DNA of 64,000 bases from an uncultured Geobacteraceae bacterium. GTDB taxonomy: Bacteria; Desulfobacterota; Desulfuromonadia; Geobacterales; Pseudopelobacteraceae. Both the position numbers and the translations under genes were made by a program. Under the pieces are notes generated by a model. It made no database searches. It worked only from the letters and a program-made list of their open reading frames with translations, and had not been told where the DNA came from. Of the stretch, positions 1 to 10,638 are shown piece after piece; within the stretch, counting starts at the first letter, position 1; each line of letters opens with the position of its first letter. The stretch lies in the NCBI GenBank assembly GCA_903925005.1, contig CAIYDX010000376.1:1-64000 (forward strand), read 5' to 3'.

Positions 1-256
1 GATCTACTCCATTTGCTAGAAGTTTTCGTGCATCATCTCGGGCTTTTCTTGCATCAGAAAGGGTGATTTCGGGGTAGGATTTGAGAAAGAGGGTTTTGTA
101 TTTTTCGTCAAAACGGTAATTGAAGCGCCAGAGCTTCCCTCCACTGGGTGTAATCAGCAGATATAATCCGCCGCCATCAGTCAGCTTGTATTCTTTTACT
201 TTCGGTTTTGCTGTTTTGACCTGGAGATCAGTAATTGGCAGAATCCGCTTAGGCAT
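1..256 (-). CDS. Tyrosine-type (P4-like) phage integrase, N-terminal DUF4102-like domain; truncated by window edge
   Basis: Reverse complement reads MPKRILPITDLQVKTAKPKVKEYKLTDGGGLYLLITPSGGKLWRFNYRFDEKYKTLFLKSYPEITLSDARKARDDARKLL..., typical integrase N-terminus; next to a tRNA 3' end. Confidence 0.88.
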   Translation of the reverse strand, partial: MPKRILPITDLQVKTAKPKVKEYKLTDGGGLYLLITPSGGKLWRFNYRFDEKYKTLFLKSYPEITLSDARKARDDARKLLANGVD

Positions 257-370
257 GGTATCCCCCCTTTTTTGAGGGTGTCCATTTTGAGGGTTTTTTG
301 AAACACCCCCAGAAACACCCTTAAACTAACTGGATTCCATCATATCAAGGCGGACTGTGCTGGACAAGTA

Positions 371-402
371 AAAACAAAAAAGCCTTGATTTCTCAAGGCT
401 TT
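371..402 (-). terminator. Rho-independent terminator downstream of tRNA-Glu
   Basis: Hairpin GCCTTGA-TTTC-TCAAGGC followed on minus strand by T-rich tract. Confidence 0.75.
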
Positions 403-435
403 CTGTACTTAACCGGACTTCTCCGGATTATGTAT

Positions 436-513
<78 letters not shown>

Positions 514-605
514 GTATGAACCTGTCACGCCGTTCCATTTAAGGAATCATGCCCAATGAAGCGCGAAAGGAAGAGTTTTATACCCAATTATTGCATGTAA
601 GTCAA

Positions 606-1529
606 TTATTTTTTTACAGGACGGTATATTTTATCGCAAGGAACGAATCCGTCACAAGAATACCAGCGCCTGACAACAAAGATGTCCCGGCGTTTACTGT
701 CGTCCGGCCAGGCATTTGCCGGGCGGCGTGTGCGCATTATTTCTGCTATCCGCCGTGACAATGGTGTCATCACCACTCCGCCATTGCCCGGCTTGCCGCA
801 GGCAAGGCGACTCTCTATAACGGTATGCCGGTCCAGCACAATGATAACGTGTCCATTCCAGACGATCAAATCAAGCGGCTGAAGCAGCGCAGCAATTTCT
901 TCGGCCTGTTTGCCGGCAATTGCCACGCCTTGACCAAACGAAATCAGCCGTGAGGTGTTACGGGGAGTCCAGCCGCCGGTAGCGTTATACAACAACCCTG
1001 AACAATCCAGCCCCGCAAGAGTAAGCCGCCCCTTGTCATCGTCACCGATGCCTTTATAGAACCATGCCGCCAGCACCGGCACTCCGTCTGGAACATTGCC
1101 TCCCCAGACATAAGAGTTTCCGACAGCCCCCCTAAGTGCCGCCACTATCTTTTCAAACGGAGGCAGCACCGGTTTGCGAGGCTCCGGCATGATACGTTCC
1201 AACCCTAAAAAGCGGCCATCGACATACAGATGCACGCCTGGCGGAGTTGCATATTCAGCCGTCTCGACCTGATAGACGTCGATAGTTCCCGAGCGCAGTT
1301 TCTTCAGAATGGTAAAGAGCGATCCGGGCAGGGCGATGAACTCAAGCTCACGTACCTGCCCGCAGCGATCTATTTTCAGATCCTGTCCGCTTGCTCCTCC
1401 AAAAACAGCCGTAAAATCAGGAGAATTCAAAACCGGCGCAGGAGTGCGCACCACGGCATATTCAGCGGCCTCAGCCGATAAAAAGCATGCGATTCCGAGC
1501 ATAATTATGAAAATAATAATTAGTTTCAT
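606..1529 (-). CDS. Secreted NlpC/P60-family cell-wall peptidase
   Basis: Signal peptide; DCSGLLYNATGG catalytic Cys motif, downstream W-G-H-V-I-I-V-L-D His motif. Confidence 0.8.
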   Translation of the reverse strand: MKLIIIFIIMLGIACFLSAEAAEYAVVRTPAPVLNSPDFTAVFGGASGQDLKIDRCGQVRELEFIALPGSLFTILKKLRSGTIDVYQVETAEYATPPGVHLYVDGRFLGLERIMPEPRKPVLPPFEKIVAALRGAVGNSYVWGGNVPDGVPVLAAWFYKGIGDDDKGRLTLAGLDCSGLLYNATGGWTPRNTSRLISFGQGVAIAGKQAEEIAALLQPLDLIVWNGHVIIVLDRHTVIESRLACGKPGNGGVVMTPLSRRIAEIMRTRRPANAWPDDSKRRDIFVVRRWYSCDGFVPCDKIYRPVKK

Positions 1530-2356
1530 TGAGGTTGGGGGCCGGTCTGGCGCAGCAGCTCTTTTTGAGCGGATGTCAGACGGGGCGATGCGAGCAGATC
1601 GCGCAAGGTAGCAGTAGAGAGCCCCGGCAGAAATGCGGTGTAACAGATCAATGGCGTACGCGGATTTTTAAGAATTGCCAGACGAATATTCGGACGGTTT
1701 TTCCAGCGGCTGTTTCGGGCAACCGTTGAAACAGCTTCCGCAGTTGCCAGTGACGAAGCCAGAAACTGATGCAGGGAGCCCTCTTTCAACCGAGGGTTAT
1801 CCAGACATGCTTCCAGAACATTTTGCCCCCCTTCACGAAGCAGGGCATCCAGAATTGCTGCTGTTCCACGCCGTGCCAGCGTCGATTTATTTCCCAGCGG
1901 CTGGGTTGGTATCTGCTGAACGATTTTACGTTCGGCAGCCAGACGAATGTCGGCAGATATACCGGGCAGTGTGCAGAGCTTCAACAGATCAAAAACATAC
2001 AGAAGCGGCAACAAAGTCTGAGCGATATGCACCGGAGTATCGGGATGGGCGACCAGGGCAAATTTAACGGCATAGGCCTCCATCACTCTTTTTCCGGCAT
2101 AAATTGCCGTGATTACCGCCTCAATCTCACGCCGCTTAAGAAGCGCCAACAAATGCCGGGAGTCGAGTTCCGGATTACGCAGTGCGGCTATCAGCACCTC
2201 TTCACGATGATCCCGGATAACGGAAAAGAGACGGTCCTTGCCGGCGGTGAGGGCTTCCACCAGCGCTTCTGCCTGGTCAGGCATGGCATTGGCATGTTCA
2301 GGGACAGCGGCTATTGCAATCTCGTTGAACGATTCCAGGGGCATATCGGCACTCAC
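1526..2356 (-). CDS. Conserved hypothetical, helical repeat (HEAT-like) protein
   Basis: 276 aa ORF overlapping the next gene by 4 nt; helical Leu/Ala-rich repeats (AALRNPELDSRHLLALL, AILKNPRTPL). Confidence 0.65.
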   Translation of the reverse strand: MSADMPLESFNEIAIAAVPEHANAMPDQAEALVEALTAGKDRLFSVIRDHREEVLIAALRNPELDSRHLLALLKRREIEAVITAIYAGKRVMEAYAVKFALVAHPDTPVHIAQTLLPLLYVFDLLKLCTLPGISADIRLAAERKIVQQIPTQPLGNKSTLARRGTAAILDALLREGGQNVLEACLDNPRLKEGSLHQFLASSLATAEAVSTVARNSRWKNRPNIRLAILKNPRTPLICYTAFLPGLSTATLRDLLASPRLTSAQKELLRQTGPQPQ

Positions 2357-2533
2357 TTCGACAAGAATTACTTTTCATACTTTAGCACCGCACAAGACAG
2401 CACGGCAATATTTTTCCGGTCGCACCGACGTTGCCTATCCTTCGATCGCCAGACAATTTTTTCTCACGGTTGCGAAGCCTGATGCTTCGTGCTATCACTT
2501 CATTATCGCACTTATCCTGTTTATCAGAGTTTA

Positions 2534-3418
2534 ATGTATCGTAAGGGACGGAATGGGACCATTACCGTGACAAACATTGTACCAGAACATGCCTTGACCG
2601 ATTCATTGGAAATCAGTGATGGTGCCCTGGCGGAGATCGGCTCGATCCTCGAAAAAAGGCGCGGCTTCAGCATATCAATGTACAAGGACAAGTGCATGAA
2701 ACGCCGCGTCGCAATCAGGATGCGTTCGTGCCGCTGCCTGGACTCAACCGAGTATTGCAGCCTGTTGCATCAAAGCGAACGGGAACTTGACCTCCTTAAA
2801 AAAAACCTTACCATTCATGTCAGTCAATTTTTTCGTAACCCTTCGATGTTCGATAAGCTTCAAGCAGAGATAATCCCCTATCTGTTTCAAAAGGCAGAAA
2901 CCGAGCAAGGATGTCTCAGGATATGGAGCCTCGGCTGTGCCGGCGGAGAAGAGGCTTACAGTCTCGGCATTATTCTACGGGAGTTTTTTGCCCGGCAACT
3001 TCAGCATACTCCGACAGAGATTCATGCTTTCGATATCGAAGCTGATATTTTGCAGACAGCCGCACGAGCGGAATATTACGAGGACCACCTTAAGGATCTT
3101 CCGTATTCCTTCAAGGAGCGCTACTTTGTTTCCAATGGCTCACACTTGCAGCTATCGGCAATCATCCGCGAGATGGTCACATTTCATCAACAGAACATTA
3201 TGGATGTTGCAACGCTTGAGCCATGCCAACTAGTCCTGTGCCGAAACACACTCATATATTTCACCCGGTCGGATCAGGAAAATATTTTACTCGGAATCGC
3301 ACACATTTTGCCGACCGGTGGGATACTGGTCCTCGGAAAGTCGGAGACGCTCGTAGGCGCTGCCCGCACTCTCTTCTCTACTATCTGTGCGGTTGAGAGA
3401 ATCTATCGCCGGTTATGA
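2534..3418 (+). CDS. CheR-type chemotaxis methyltransferase
   Basis: SQFFRNPSMFDKL, RIWSLGCAGGEEAYSLGIIL, HAFDIEADILQTA, LVLCRNTLIYF motifs. Confidence 0.9.
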   Translation: MYRKGRNGTITVTNIVPEHALTDSLEISDGALAEIGSILEKRRGFSISMYKDKCMKRRVAIRMRSCRCLDSTEYCSLLHQSERELDLLKKNLTIHVSQFFRNPSMFDKLQAEIIPYLFQKAETEQGCLRIWSLGCAGGEEAYSLGIILREFFARQLQHTPTEIHAFDIEADILQTAARAEYYEDHLKDLPYSFKERYFVSNGSHLQLSAIIREMVTFHQQNIMDVATLEPCQLVLCRNTLIYFTRSDQENILLGIAHILPTGGILVLGKSETLVGAARTLFSTICAVERIYRRL

Positions 3419-3549
3419 CCGGCTGCTCAGATGCGTTTTTTATGAATATCAACCGATCCGGAAATATTGATCAGCCGTGACGATCTGACCGGAAGTTGCA
3501 TGAAAATAAATCAAAAAGTTTAAAAAATCATTAGCAGCTAAAATAACTC

Positions 3550-3577
3550 TTGACTCTTCTGAAAACTTGCGTATATT
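3550..3577 (+). promoter_or_regulatory. Candidate sigma-70 promoter for small lipoprotein
   Basis: TTGACT-N16-TATATT upstream of the lipoprotein start. Confidence 0.45.
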
Positions 3578-3647
3578 CCTAGGTCGATTTAGAAACCATG
3601 CGCATTGCGTTCAAATGGTAAATACACTAAAGAAAGAGGTAACACAC

Positions 3648-3860
3648 ATGAAAAAGCTGATCTCTCTGACCCTGGTAGTGGCACTGGCTTCCGTATTCGC
3701 AGCTGGCTGCAAGAAAAAAGAAGAAGCTCCTGCTCCTGCTCCTGCTGTAGAAGCACCAAAACCAGTTCAGGCTCCTATGTCTGCTGCTAAAACCACATCT
3801 ACTACGACTACAGTAACAACTCCTCCTGCAGTGGCTCCTGCTCCAGAGAAAAAACACTAA
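3648..3860 (+). CDS. Small Pro/Ala/Thr-rich lipoprotein
   Basis: MKKLISLTLVVALASVFAAGCKKKEEAPAPAPA...; lipobox AAGC; AAAGAAAGAGG upstream. Confidence 0.75.
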   Translation: MKKLISLTLVVALASVFAAGCKKKEEAPAPAPAVEAPKPVQAPMSAAKTTSTTTTVTTPPAVAPAPEKKH

Positions 3861-3890
3861 TTCGCCTTCCCTCTTGAGGGATTGCACAAA

Positions 3891-3924
3891 AGCCTGCGAG
3901 GTTACAACCTCGCAGGCTTTTTTT
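3891..3924 (+). terminator. Rho-independent terminator
   Basis: AGCCTGCGAGGTT-ACAACCTCGCAGGCTTTTTTT hairpin plus T-run. Confidence 0.9.
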
Positions 3925-3941
3925 GTAAAAGCGGAGAAATT

Positions 3942-4277
3942 ATGCATGAAATGGCCATAACCCAAGGGATCATAGATCTCTGTCTGGAACATGCCGGAGG
4001 TCGCCGGGTTCGCTCGCTCGATGTGGAAATCGGCGAGTTGAGCAGTGTGGTGCCGGAAGCGATTGAATTCTGTTTCGAGGCATGCAGCAGGGAAACCTTG
4101 CTGGAAGATGCCAGGCTGGTCATCATTCGCGTTCCGGGCAGAGGTGAGTGTCATGAATGTGGCCGGGAAACGCCGTTAACGGAGCTGTACGGGTCATGCC
4201 GACACTGTGGCGGCAACCGGGTAACGATTATGACCGGCGAGGAGCTGCGAGTGCGTGAGATAGAAGTAGACGATTAA
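3942..4277 (+). CDS. hypA: Hydrogenase nickel incorporation protein HypA
   Basis: MHEMAITQGIIDLCLEHA N-terminus; CHEC...CRHC zinc site. Confidence 0.9.
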   Translation: MHEMAITQGIIDLCLEHAGGRRVRSLDVEIGELSSVVPEAIEFCFEACSRETLLEDARLVIIRVPGRGECHECGRETPLTELYGSCRHCGGNRVTIMTGEELRVREIEVDD

Positions 4278-4280
4278 AAA

Positions 4281-4307
4281 GGGCACTGCGGAAGCAGCGC
4301 CCTTTTT
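4281..4307. terminator. Terminator, possibly bidirectional, between convergent hypA and pckG
   Basis: GGGCACTGC-GGAA-GCAGCGCCCTTTTTT, A-run on the other side. Confidence 0.75.
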
Positions 4308-4337
4308 TACATTACAGACAGAAGCGGTTCTAATCGT

Positions 4338-6185
4338 TTAGCTGTCCAGATCCGATGTTGAGTGAAACTGCTCCCAATGCTCGGGCGAACGCCAGAGACC
4401 GGACAATATCAGCTCACGGATGTGCGAAAACTCCTTGGGCAGACGATCATACATCTTGACGAACAACTCCTCGTGTGAAACCAGTTCTTCCTTCCAAACA
4501 TCACGGTCAACCGACATCAATTCATAGAACTGTTCGCGGCTCACACTGTCCAGACCGGTCCAGTCAAGATCTTCATACTTCGGCATCCAGCCAAGCGGAC
4601 TCTCTACCGCGGCGCCGTTGCCGTTGACGCGCTCGACGATCCACTTAAGGATGCGCATGTTCTCACCGTAGCCGGGCCAGAGGAAGTTGCCGTTAGCGTC
4701 TTTACGGAACCAGTTGACACTGAAGATGCGGGGCGGAACCGGAGTAGTCCGGCCAACCTGCAACCAATGGGCAAAATAATCGGCAACGTGATAACCGCAG
4801 AACGGCAGCATCGCGAACGGATCACGGCGAACATTGCCGACTGTGCCGGTTGCCGCGGCAGTCGTTTCCGATCCCATGGTAGCAGCCAGATAAACGCCGA
4901 AACTCCAGTTGAATGATTGATAGACAAGCGGAATTACCGTATTGCGTCGACCACCGAAAATAAAGGCCGCCATCGGTACGCCTTTAGGATTTTCCCATTC
5001 AGGGTCAATTGAAGGGCACTGTCCGGCAGGCGAGGTGAAACGGGAGTTCGGGTGTGCGGCGTTTCTGCCGCAATCGGGAGTCCAATGATTACCCTGCCAG
5101 TCGGTCAGAACCGGCGGCTTGGCATCGGTCATACCTTCCCACCAGACGTCGCCATCAGGCGTCAGAGCCACGTTGGTGAAAATAGAGTTGCCGGCGCAGG
5201 AGGCCATGGCATTCGGGTTCGTCTTGATCGATGTGCCTGGTGCCACGCCAAAGAAGCCGTATTCAGGGTTAATGGCATACAGCCTTCCATCCGGGCCGGG
5301 CTTGATCCAGGCAATATCATCACCGACGGTCGAAACTTTCCAGCCGGTCTCATTAAATGTGTCCGGCGGCACCAACATCGCCAGATTGGTCTTGCCGCAG
5401 GCGCTCGGAAAAGCGGCGCCGATATAGGTTTTTTCGCCCTTTGGCGATTCGATGCCCAAAATCAGCATATGCTCGGCCAGCCACCCCTCGTCCTTGGCTA
5501 TCTTGGAGGCAATTCGCAGGGCCAGGCATTTCTTTCCGAGCAGAGCGTTGCCGCCGTAACCGCTGCCGTATGACCATATCGAACGCTCTTCAGGGAAGTG
5601 AACAATATATTTTTCCTTGTTACATGGCCAAGGCACATCTTTCTGACCATGCTCAAGCGGGGCTCCGACCGAATGCAGACAAGGAACGAATTCGCCATCG
5701 CCAAGCACATCGACAACGGCCTGACCCATACGGGTCATGATACGCATATTGACGACAACGTATGGAGAGTCCGATATTTCAACACCGATTTTGGCAATCG
5801 GCGAGCCAAGCGGCCCCATGCTGAACGGAATGACGTACATGGTGCGTCCGCGCATACACCCTTTGAAGAGCTTCTGCAATGTTTCCTTCATCTCTTTGGG
5901 GTGCATCCAGTTGTTGGTCGGACCGGCATCCTGTTTGGAGATACTGCAGATGAACGTACGGTCTTCAACACGTGCCACATCGCCCGGATCGGAACAGGCC
6001 AGATAGCTGTTCGGACGTTTCTCCTGGTTCAGCTTCTTGAAAGTGCCGCTCTCTACCAGCTGGTTGCAGAGCTTGTCGTACTCTTCCTGCGAACCGTCGC
6101 ACCAATGGATCGTTTCAGGTCCACACAGCGTTGCTACTTCTGCTACCCACTTGACCAGCTGCTCGTTTTTCACTTCGTAACTCAT
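4338..6185 (-). CDS. pckG: Phosphoenolpyruvate carboxykinase (GTP)
   Basis: [36 protein letters not shown], 615 aa. Confidence 0.95.
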   Translation of the reverse strand: MSYEVKNEQLVKWVAEVATLCGPETIHWCDGSQEEYDKLCNQLVESGTFKKLNQEKRPNSYLACSDPGDVARVEDRTFICSISKQDAGPTNNWMHPKEMKETLQKLFKGCMRGRTMYVIPFSMGPLGSPIAKIGVEISDSPYVVVNMRIMTRMGQAVVDVLGDGEFVPCLHSVGAPLEHGQKDVPWPCNKEKYIVHFPEERSIWSYGSGYGGNALLGKKCLALRIASKIAKDEGWLAEHMLILGIESPKGEKTYIGAAFPSACGKTNLAMLVPPDTFNETGWKVSTVGDDIAWIKPGPDGRLYAINPEYGFFGVAPGTSIKTNPNAMASCAGNSIFTNVALTPDGDVWWEGMTDAKPPVLTDWQGNHWTPDCGRNAAHPNSRFTSPAGQCPSIDPEWENPKGVPMAAFIFGGRRNTVIPLVYQSFNWSFGVYLAATMGSETTAAATGTVGNVRRDPFAMLPFCGYHVADYFAHWLQVGRTTPVPPRIFSVNWFRKDANGNFLWPGYGENMRILKWIVERVNGNGAAVESPLGWMPKYEDLDWTGLDSVSREQFYELMSVDRDVWKEELVSHEELFVKMYDRLPKEFSHIRELILSGLWRSPEHWEQFHSTSDLDS

Positions 6186-6363
6186 GCCGCCTCCCCAGTT
6201 GAGGTATTAAAATTTAGTATCGATTAAATAGCATACCGATGGCTAAAAAAAAAGCACTTATATGAACTGTATACAAATTTCTTTTTTTATCGAACGAGCA
6301 ACGAGATTGAGCTACAAGGGGGAATGATTCAAAAGAGAGGACTAACAAACTGATTTTAGGGAC

Positions 6364-6404
6364 AATGAAACCGGATACCGCTCCATGAGATATCCGGTTT
6401 CATT
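6364..6404. terminator. Strong inverted repeat / terminator-like hairpin downstream of ETF oxidoreductase gene
   Basis: AATGAAACCGGATA...TATCCGGTTTCATT, 14-bp perfect arms. Confidence 0.6.
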
Positions 6405-6430
6405 GGTTATATTTCCAAACATAATGGATC

Positions 6431-8428
6431 TTAACGCAGCAGAGCTTCAGCCATCACCTCGGCCACGTCACGCACCCTGACATTTTCAGCCTTAACATCT
6501 TTCAGCCCATCTTCGAACATCGTCATGCAGTAAGGACAAGCAACGCAGATCGTATCCGGTTTTTGTTCCAACGCTTCCTTGACGCGCGTCAGGTTGATCC
6601 GCTCCCCGACATGCTCTTCCATCCACATCCTGCCGCCGCCGGCGCCGCAGCAGAAAGCGGCGCCCCGGTTGCGCTCCATCTCGGACGGCGCTTGACCTGT
6701 GGCCGCCTCGATTACCGAACGCGGAGCGTCGTACACATCGTTATGACGCCCCAGATAGCAGGAGTCATGAAAAACAGTGTTGCCCATTTCCGCCGTTGTC
6801 TTATCAAGGACGAGACGTCCTTCCTGGACCAAATTGCGCAGCAGTTCGCTATGGTGAAGGACCTCCAGCTCAAGACCGTACTGACGGTAATCGTTTTTCA
6901 GCGTCGAAAAGCAGTGCGGGCATTGAGTGATTACTTTCGTGACGCCACGCTCGATAAACATCGCGACGTTTTCCCGCGCCATCTTGTCGAAGACGTATTC
7001 GTTCCCCAGCCTGCGTACGCTGTCGCCGCAGCATTTTTCATCCTTGCCGAGAATTCCCCACGAGATGCCGGCCTTGTCCAGCAGCTGAGTCATCGCCACG
7101 CTGACATGCTTGTTGCGCGAATCAAACGAGCCTGAGCAGCCGACATAGAACAGATATTCCGTAGTATCCCCGTCAAACGGCTTAACATCCAGCTGACCGC
7201 ACCATTTGGTCCGCTCCGACGGCGCAATTCCCCAGGGATTGCTGCGACCCTCCATATTTTCAAACAGGTTCAGCAGCTCTTCGGGGAATTTTGCTTCGTT
7301 TTCGACAAGGTGACGCCGAAGCTCGATAACTTTGGGCATCTGCTCGATAAAGACCGGACATGCCTCCATACAGGCCCCGCAGGTGGTACAGGACCAGATC
7401 GACTCCTCGGAAATGCTCCCTTCACCGTTGTCACCGATCAGCGGCGTCTGCGGCACCCCGCCTTTTTTGAGAGCGGAGCCGTTCTCCAGCAGGTTGACCT
7501 TGATATCATGGATCACCGCGCGCGGATTGAGCGGCTTGCCGGTGATGCTGGCCGGGCAGACGTTCTGGCAGCGACCGCATTCGGTACAGGAGAAGGAGTC
7601 AAGCAGATCTTTCCAGCTGTACCGGTCAACCCGGGCAACGCCGAAATCGTTGCCAACGGTGAATGCCTCTCTCTGTTGGGTGTTCGGTTTTTCCAGACGG
7701 CGAAAAAAGCAGTTCGGTATGGCTGTCAGGATATGCATATGTTTGCTGTTCGGCAGATAGCAGATAAAGGCCAGCAGCGCGATGGCATGAGCCCACCAGG
7801 CGGCGGTGTGGATCGCTTCCAGCTGCAACGGCGGAAGTATTCCCGCCAGGAGAGCCGATACCGGCATGACTTTTCGCGCCGCGGCAAGAAATGACGCCGG
7901 GGCGACATGGGTATTCTGTATAAATGCCGCCAGCTCAGAGGCATTGAGAGTAAACGAGGCGAGCATCAGCGTCGCAATCAACCCGAGGATGAAAAAAGCT
8001 TCAAGGGTACGCGCTTCCGGATAGGGGGGTGAAAAAAGCCTCCGCAGCGCAGCCACGGCTACCGCTATCAAGGCCAGCAACGACGCTATATCTATCATGA
8101 AGGCGAGCGGCACGTACAGTTCAAACGGAAGCTTGATGAGCTTGATCGTTTGAGGGAAAAGTCCGTTCAGGATAAACTCGGTGTTTGCCGTCATCAGGAT
8201 CAGAAACGACCAGAAGATTATGAAATGGTTGATGCCGAATGGTTTGGCAAGCACACGCTTTTGTCCGAAGGCGTACAGCAGCATTTCGCCAAAACGAACC
8301 GGGATGTTGTCGCAACGCTCTTCCGGTTGACCGAGTGAGATTAAACTGAGCCGCTTCCAGCAGCTCCAGGCGAACAGGGCAAGGGCAGCTATCAGGAGCG
8401 GAGCGAATATGGATGGATTTGGTGTCAT
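6431..8428 (-). CDS. Membrane-bound Fe-S ETF:(mena)quinone oxidoreductase-like protein (NarI-like TM domain fused to HdrD-like CCG domains)
   Basis: N-terminal TM helices; CTECGRCQNVCPASI and CTTCGACMEACPVFI clusters; two CCG motifs (KCCGDS, CCGAGGGRMW); next to etfAB. Confidence 0.85.
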   Translation of the reverse strand: MTPNPSIFAPLLIAALALFAWSCWKRLSLISLGQPEERCDNIPVRFGEMLLYAFGQKRVLAKPFGINHFIIFWSFLILMTANTEFILNGLFPQTIKLIKLPFELYVPLAFMIDIASLLALIAVAVAALRRLFSPPYPEARTLEAFFILGLIATLMLASFTLNASELAAFIQNTHVAPASFLAAARKVMPVSALLAGILPPLQLEAIHTAAWWAHAIALLAFICYLPNSKHMHILTAIPNCFFRRLEKPNTQQREAFTVGNDFGVARVDRYSWKDLLDSFSCTECGRCQNVCPASITGKPLNPRAVIHDIKVNLLENGSALKKGGVPQTPLIGDNGEGSISEESIWSCTTCGACMEACPVFIEQMPKVIELRRHLVENEAKFPEELLNLFENMEGRSNPWGIAPSERTKWCGQLDVKPFDGDTTEYLFYVGCSGSFDSRNKHVSVAMTQLLDKAGISWGILGKDEKCCGDSVRRLGNEYVFDKMARENVAMFIERGVTKVITQCPHCFSTLKNDYRQYGLELEVLHHSELLRNLVQEGRLVLDKTTAEMGNTVFHDSCYLGRHNDVYDAPRSVIEAATGQAPSEMERNRGAAFCCGAGGGRMWMEEHVGERINLTRVKEALEQKPDTICVACPYCMTMFEDGLKDVKAENVRVRDVAEVMAEALLR

Positions 8429-8441
8429 ATATTTTTAACCT

Positions 8442-8515
8442 CAGGGTCAAGTTTCAAGGGTCAAGGCAAGGGTCAAGGTTTAAAATCTTTACTTGCCCCT
8501 TGCCCCTTGACCCTG
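8442..8515. repeat. Interspersed palindromic repeat family C, copy 1
   Basis: CAGGGTCAAG...CAAGGGTCAAGG ... CCCCTTGCCCCTTGACCCTG inverted arms; second copy at 33893-33976. Confidence 0.85.
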
Positions 8516-9826
8516 TTTTTTTAGTTCTCTGATCTTCGCCGTAATCGCCGGGACCACCTGGAACAGGTCGCCAACGATGCCGTAGGTGGCAACTTCAAAA
8601 ATCGGTGCATGGCTATCACGGTTGATTGCTATAACTATATCGGAATCCTGCATGCCGACCAGGTGTTGAATGGCGCCGGAAATTCCGCAGGCGATGTATA
8701 TTTTGGGGCGCACGGTCTTGCCGGTCTGGCCGACCTGGCGATCGCCCGGCATCCAGCCGGCGTCAACGGCACTGCGGGAAGCACCCACCACGCCGCCCAG
8801 TTCGTCGGCCAGCTCCTGAAGCATCGCAAAATTCTCAGGCGCCATCATGCCTCGCCCACCCGAAATAATAAATTCGGCGCCGGTTATATCGACTGCACCC
8901 TTGCTGTGCGAATCTCGGATGATCTCGATGACTTTTGTGAGTACGCTTTCTTCGGTAACGGTGAATGGATCACGAATGATTGCCCCTTCCGCTCCCGCCC
9001 TATACTCCGGCATCGGCATGACGTTGGGGCGCACGGTGGACATCTGGGGACGAAATTTGTCGCACATGATCGTCGCCATGATGTTGCCGCCAAAGGCGGG
9101 ACGAGTCTGCATCAGGTTGCGCTTGTCGTCGATGGCCAGTCCGGTACAGTCGGCCGTGAGCCCGGTGGCGACACGGGTGGCAATGGCTCCAGCCAGATCG
9201 CGGCCCATGCCGGTTGCCCCCATCAGGATGACCTCGGGCTTGTATTTTTCGATAAGGTGGCAGCACCCCTCCACATAAGCCTCGGTGCGATAGTGGTAAT
9301 AAATCGGGGCATCAAGCAGATAGACTTTGGTGGCGCCGTAGGCAAAAGCCTCCTTGCAGAGGTGCTCGACATTCTCGCCGATAACTAGCGCACAGAGTTC
9401 GACGCCAAGACTGGCGGCAAGTCCCGCTCCGACCCCTAGCAGTTCCCAGGAGACTTTGGCCGGTTCACCTTCGGTCTGCTCGACGAAAACCCAGACACCG
9501 CGGTATTGAGCCAGTTTGGCCGCAATGGCGGCGGCCTCCGGGTCAATCTCTTCTTCGACAGGGACGGCGCTCACGACTAATTCAGCGAGTATTTTCTGTT
9601 CCTCGGGAGTAAAGTACATCTCCAGGGCATCCGCAGGACAGATTTTGACGCATTTCTGACAACCGATACATTTTACTGTATCGATAATCGGCTCGCCGCT
9701 GTCGGTCATTTCAATGCAGTTTACCGGGCAGACGCTTTGACAGCGGGCGCCGCAAGCGATGCAGGCGCCGGCAATCAGCTGCGCGACGCCGCGTGGTTTT
9801 TTGGGTTTTGGTTTTGGCTCGCTCAT
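8489..9826 (-). CDS. etfA: Electron transfer flavoprotein alpha subunit with N-terminal ferredoxin domain
   Basis: [17 protein letters not shown] and [16 protein letters not shown], then ETF-alpha domain with [29 protein letters not shown]. Confidence 0.93.
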   Translation of the reverse strand: MSEPKPKPKKPRGVAQLIAGACIACGARCQSVCPVNCIEMTDSGEPIIDTVKCIGCQKCVKICPADALEMYFTPEEQKILAELVVSAVPVEEEIDPEAAAIAAKLAQYRGVWVFVEQTEGEPAKVSWELLGVGAGLAASLGVELCALVIGENVEHLCKEAFAYGATKVYLLDAPIYYHYRTEAYVEGCCHLIEKYKPEVILMGATGMGRDLAGAIATRVATGLTADCTGLAIDDKRNLMQTRPAFGGNIMATIMCDKFRPQMSTVRPNVMPMPEYRAGAEGAIIRDPFTVTEESVLTKVIEIIRDSHSKGAVDITGAEFIISGGRGMMAPENFAMLQELADELGGVVGASRSAVDAGWMPGDRQVGQTGKTVRPKIYIACGISGAIQHLVGMQDSDIVIAINRDSHAPIFEVATYGIVGDLFQVVPAITAKIRELKKQGQGARGK

Positions 9827-10638
9827 AATGGTAACATATCCTTCGCCATCAGTTTTTCTATCAGCAGCGCTGCGGTTCCGGCCGGGTCGGCGTAGCCGTC
9901 ACCAAGTATTTCCCCTTTGACACGCTCGGGAGAGAAAATTTTGGATACCCAGGTAGGAGATCCTTTCAGCCCTATTTTCTGCTCATTCAGCTGCAGTGTT
10001 GCATTGTTCCACATATCGACGACAGCTTCGGCGGCAGCCAGCCTCATCTGCACCTTTGGATAGCGCGGCCGGTTCAGTTCACGAACAACAGTCAGCATGG
10101 CCGGCAGGGGCGTTTCGACAATTTCGTGACGACCTTCGAGCTTTCGGCTGACGCGAATTTTTTTCGCGCCAAAATCCAGGTTGATAATTTTGTCTACCAG
10201 CGTCAGCTGACGATAACCGAGGCGGCTGGCAATGCCGGGACCAACCTGGGCGGTATCGCCGTCGATTGTCTGCTTGCCGCAGAGCACCAGACCAACCTCA
10301 TCGACTTCCGCATTCAGCTTGGCTATCGCGGCAGCCAGAACATTGCTGGTTGCCAGAGTATCGGCACCACCGAACACACGATCGGAGAGCAGTATGGCAT
10401 GATCGACACCCAGGGCAAGCGCCTTCTTCAACGTCGCCTCGGCATTAGGGGGGCCCATCGAAATGGCGGCGACCTTGCAGCCAAAACGGTCCTTAAGGCG
10501 CAATGCCTCCTCAAGAGCGTGAGTATCGTAGGGATTGACAATAAAGGGAATACCGTCACGAACCAAAGTGTTTGTTACCGGGTCAATCTGAACCTGGGTC
10601 GTATCCGGCACCTGTTTAATACAGACAACTATCAGCAT
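9823..10638 (-). CDS. etfB: Electron transfer flavoprotein beta subunit
   Basis: MLIVVCIKQVPDTTQVQIDP..., VLCGKQTIDGDTAQVGP; 4-nt overlap with etfA. Confidence 0.95.
   Translation of the reverse strand: MLIVVCIKQVPDTTQVQIDPVTNTLVRDGIPFIVNPYDTHALEEALRLKDRFGCKVAAISMGPPNAEATLKKALALGVDHAILLSDRVFGGADTLATSNVLAAAIAKLNAEVDEVGLVLCGKQTIDGDTAQVGPGIASRLGYRQLTLVDKIINLDFGAKKIRVSRKLEGRHEIVETPLPAMLTVVRELNRPRYPKVQMRLAAAEAVVDMWNNATLQLNEQKIGLKGSPTWVSKIFSPERVKGEILGDGYADPAGTAALLIEKLMAKDMLPL

Noticed and set aside
549-758. Small plus-strand ORF overlapping the NlpC/P60 gene
   Set aside because: Overlaps the confident minus-strand gene and lacks a homology signature.
3627-4154. 175-aa minus-strand ORF across the lipoprotein/hypA region
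   Set aside because: Spans a strong terminator and two real genes; Cys/Ser/Arg-rich antisense translation of a Pro/Ala-rich repeat.
8442-8515. Possible CRISPR-like GGGTCAAGG repeats
   Set aside because: Units are short, irregular and form an inverted repeat without unique spacers; better explained as the family C palindromic element.
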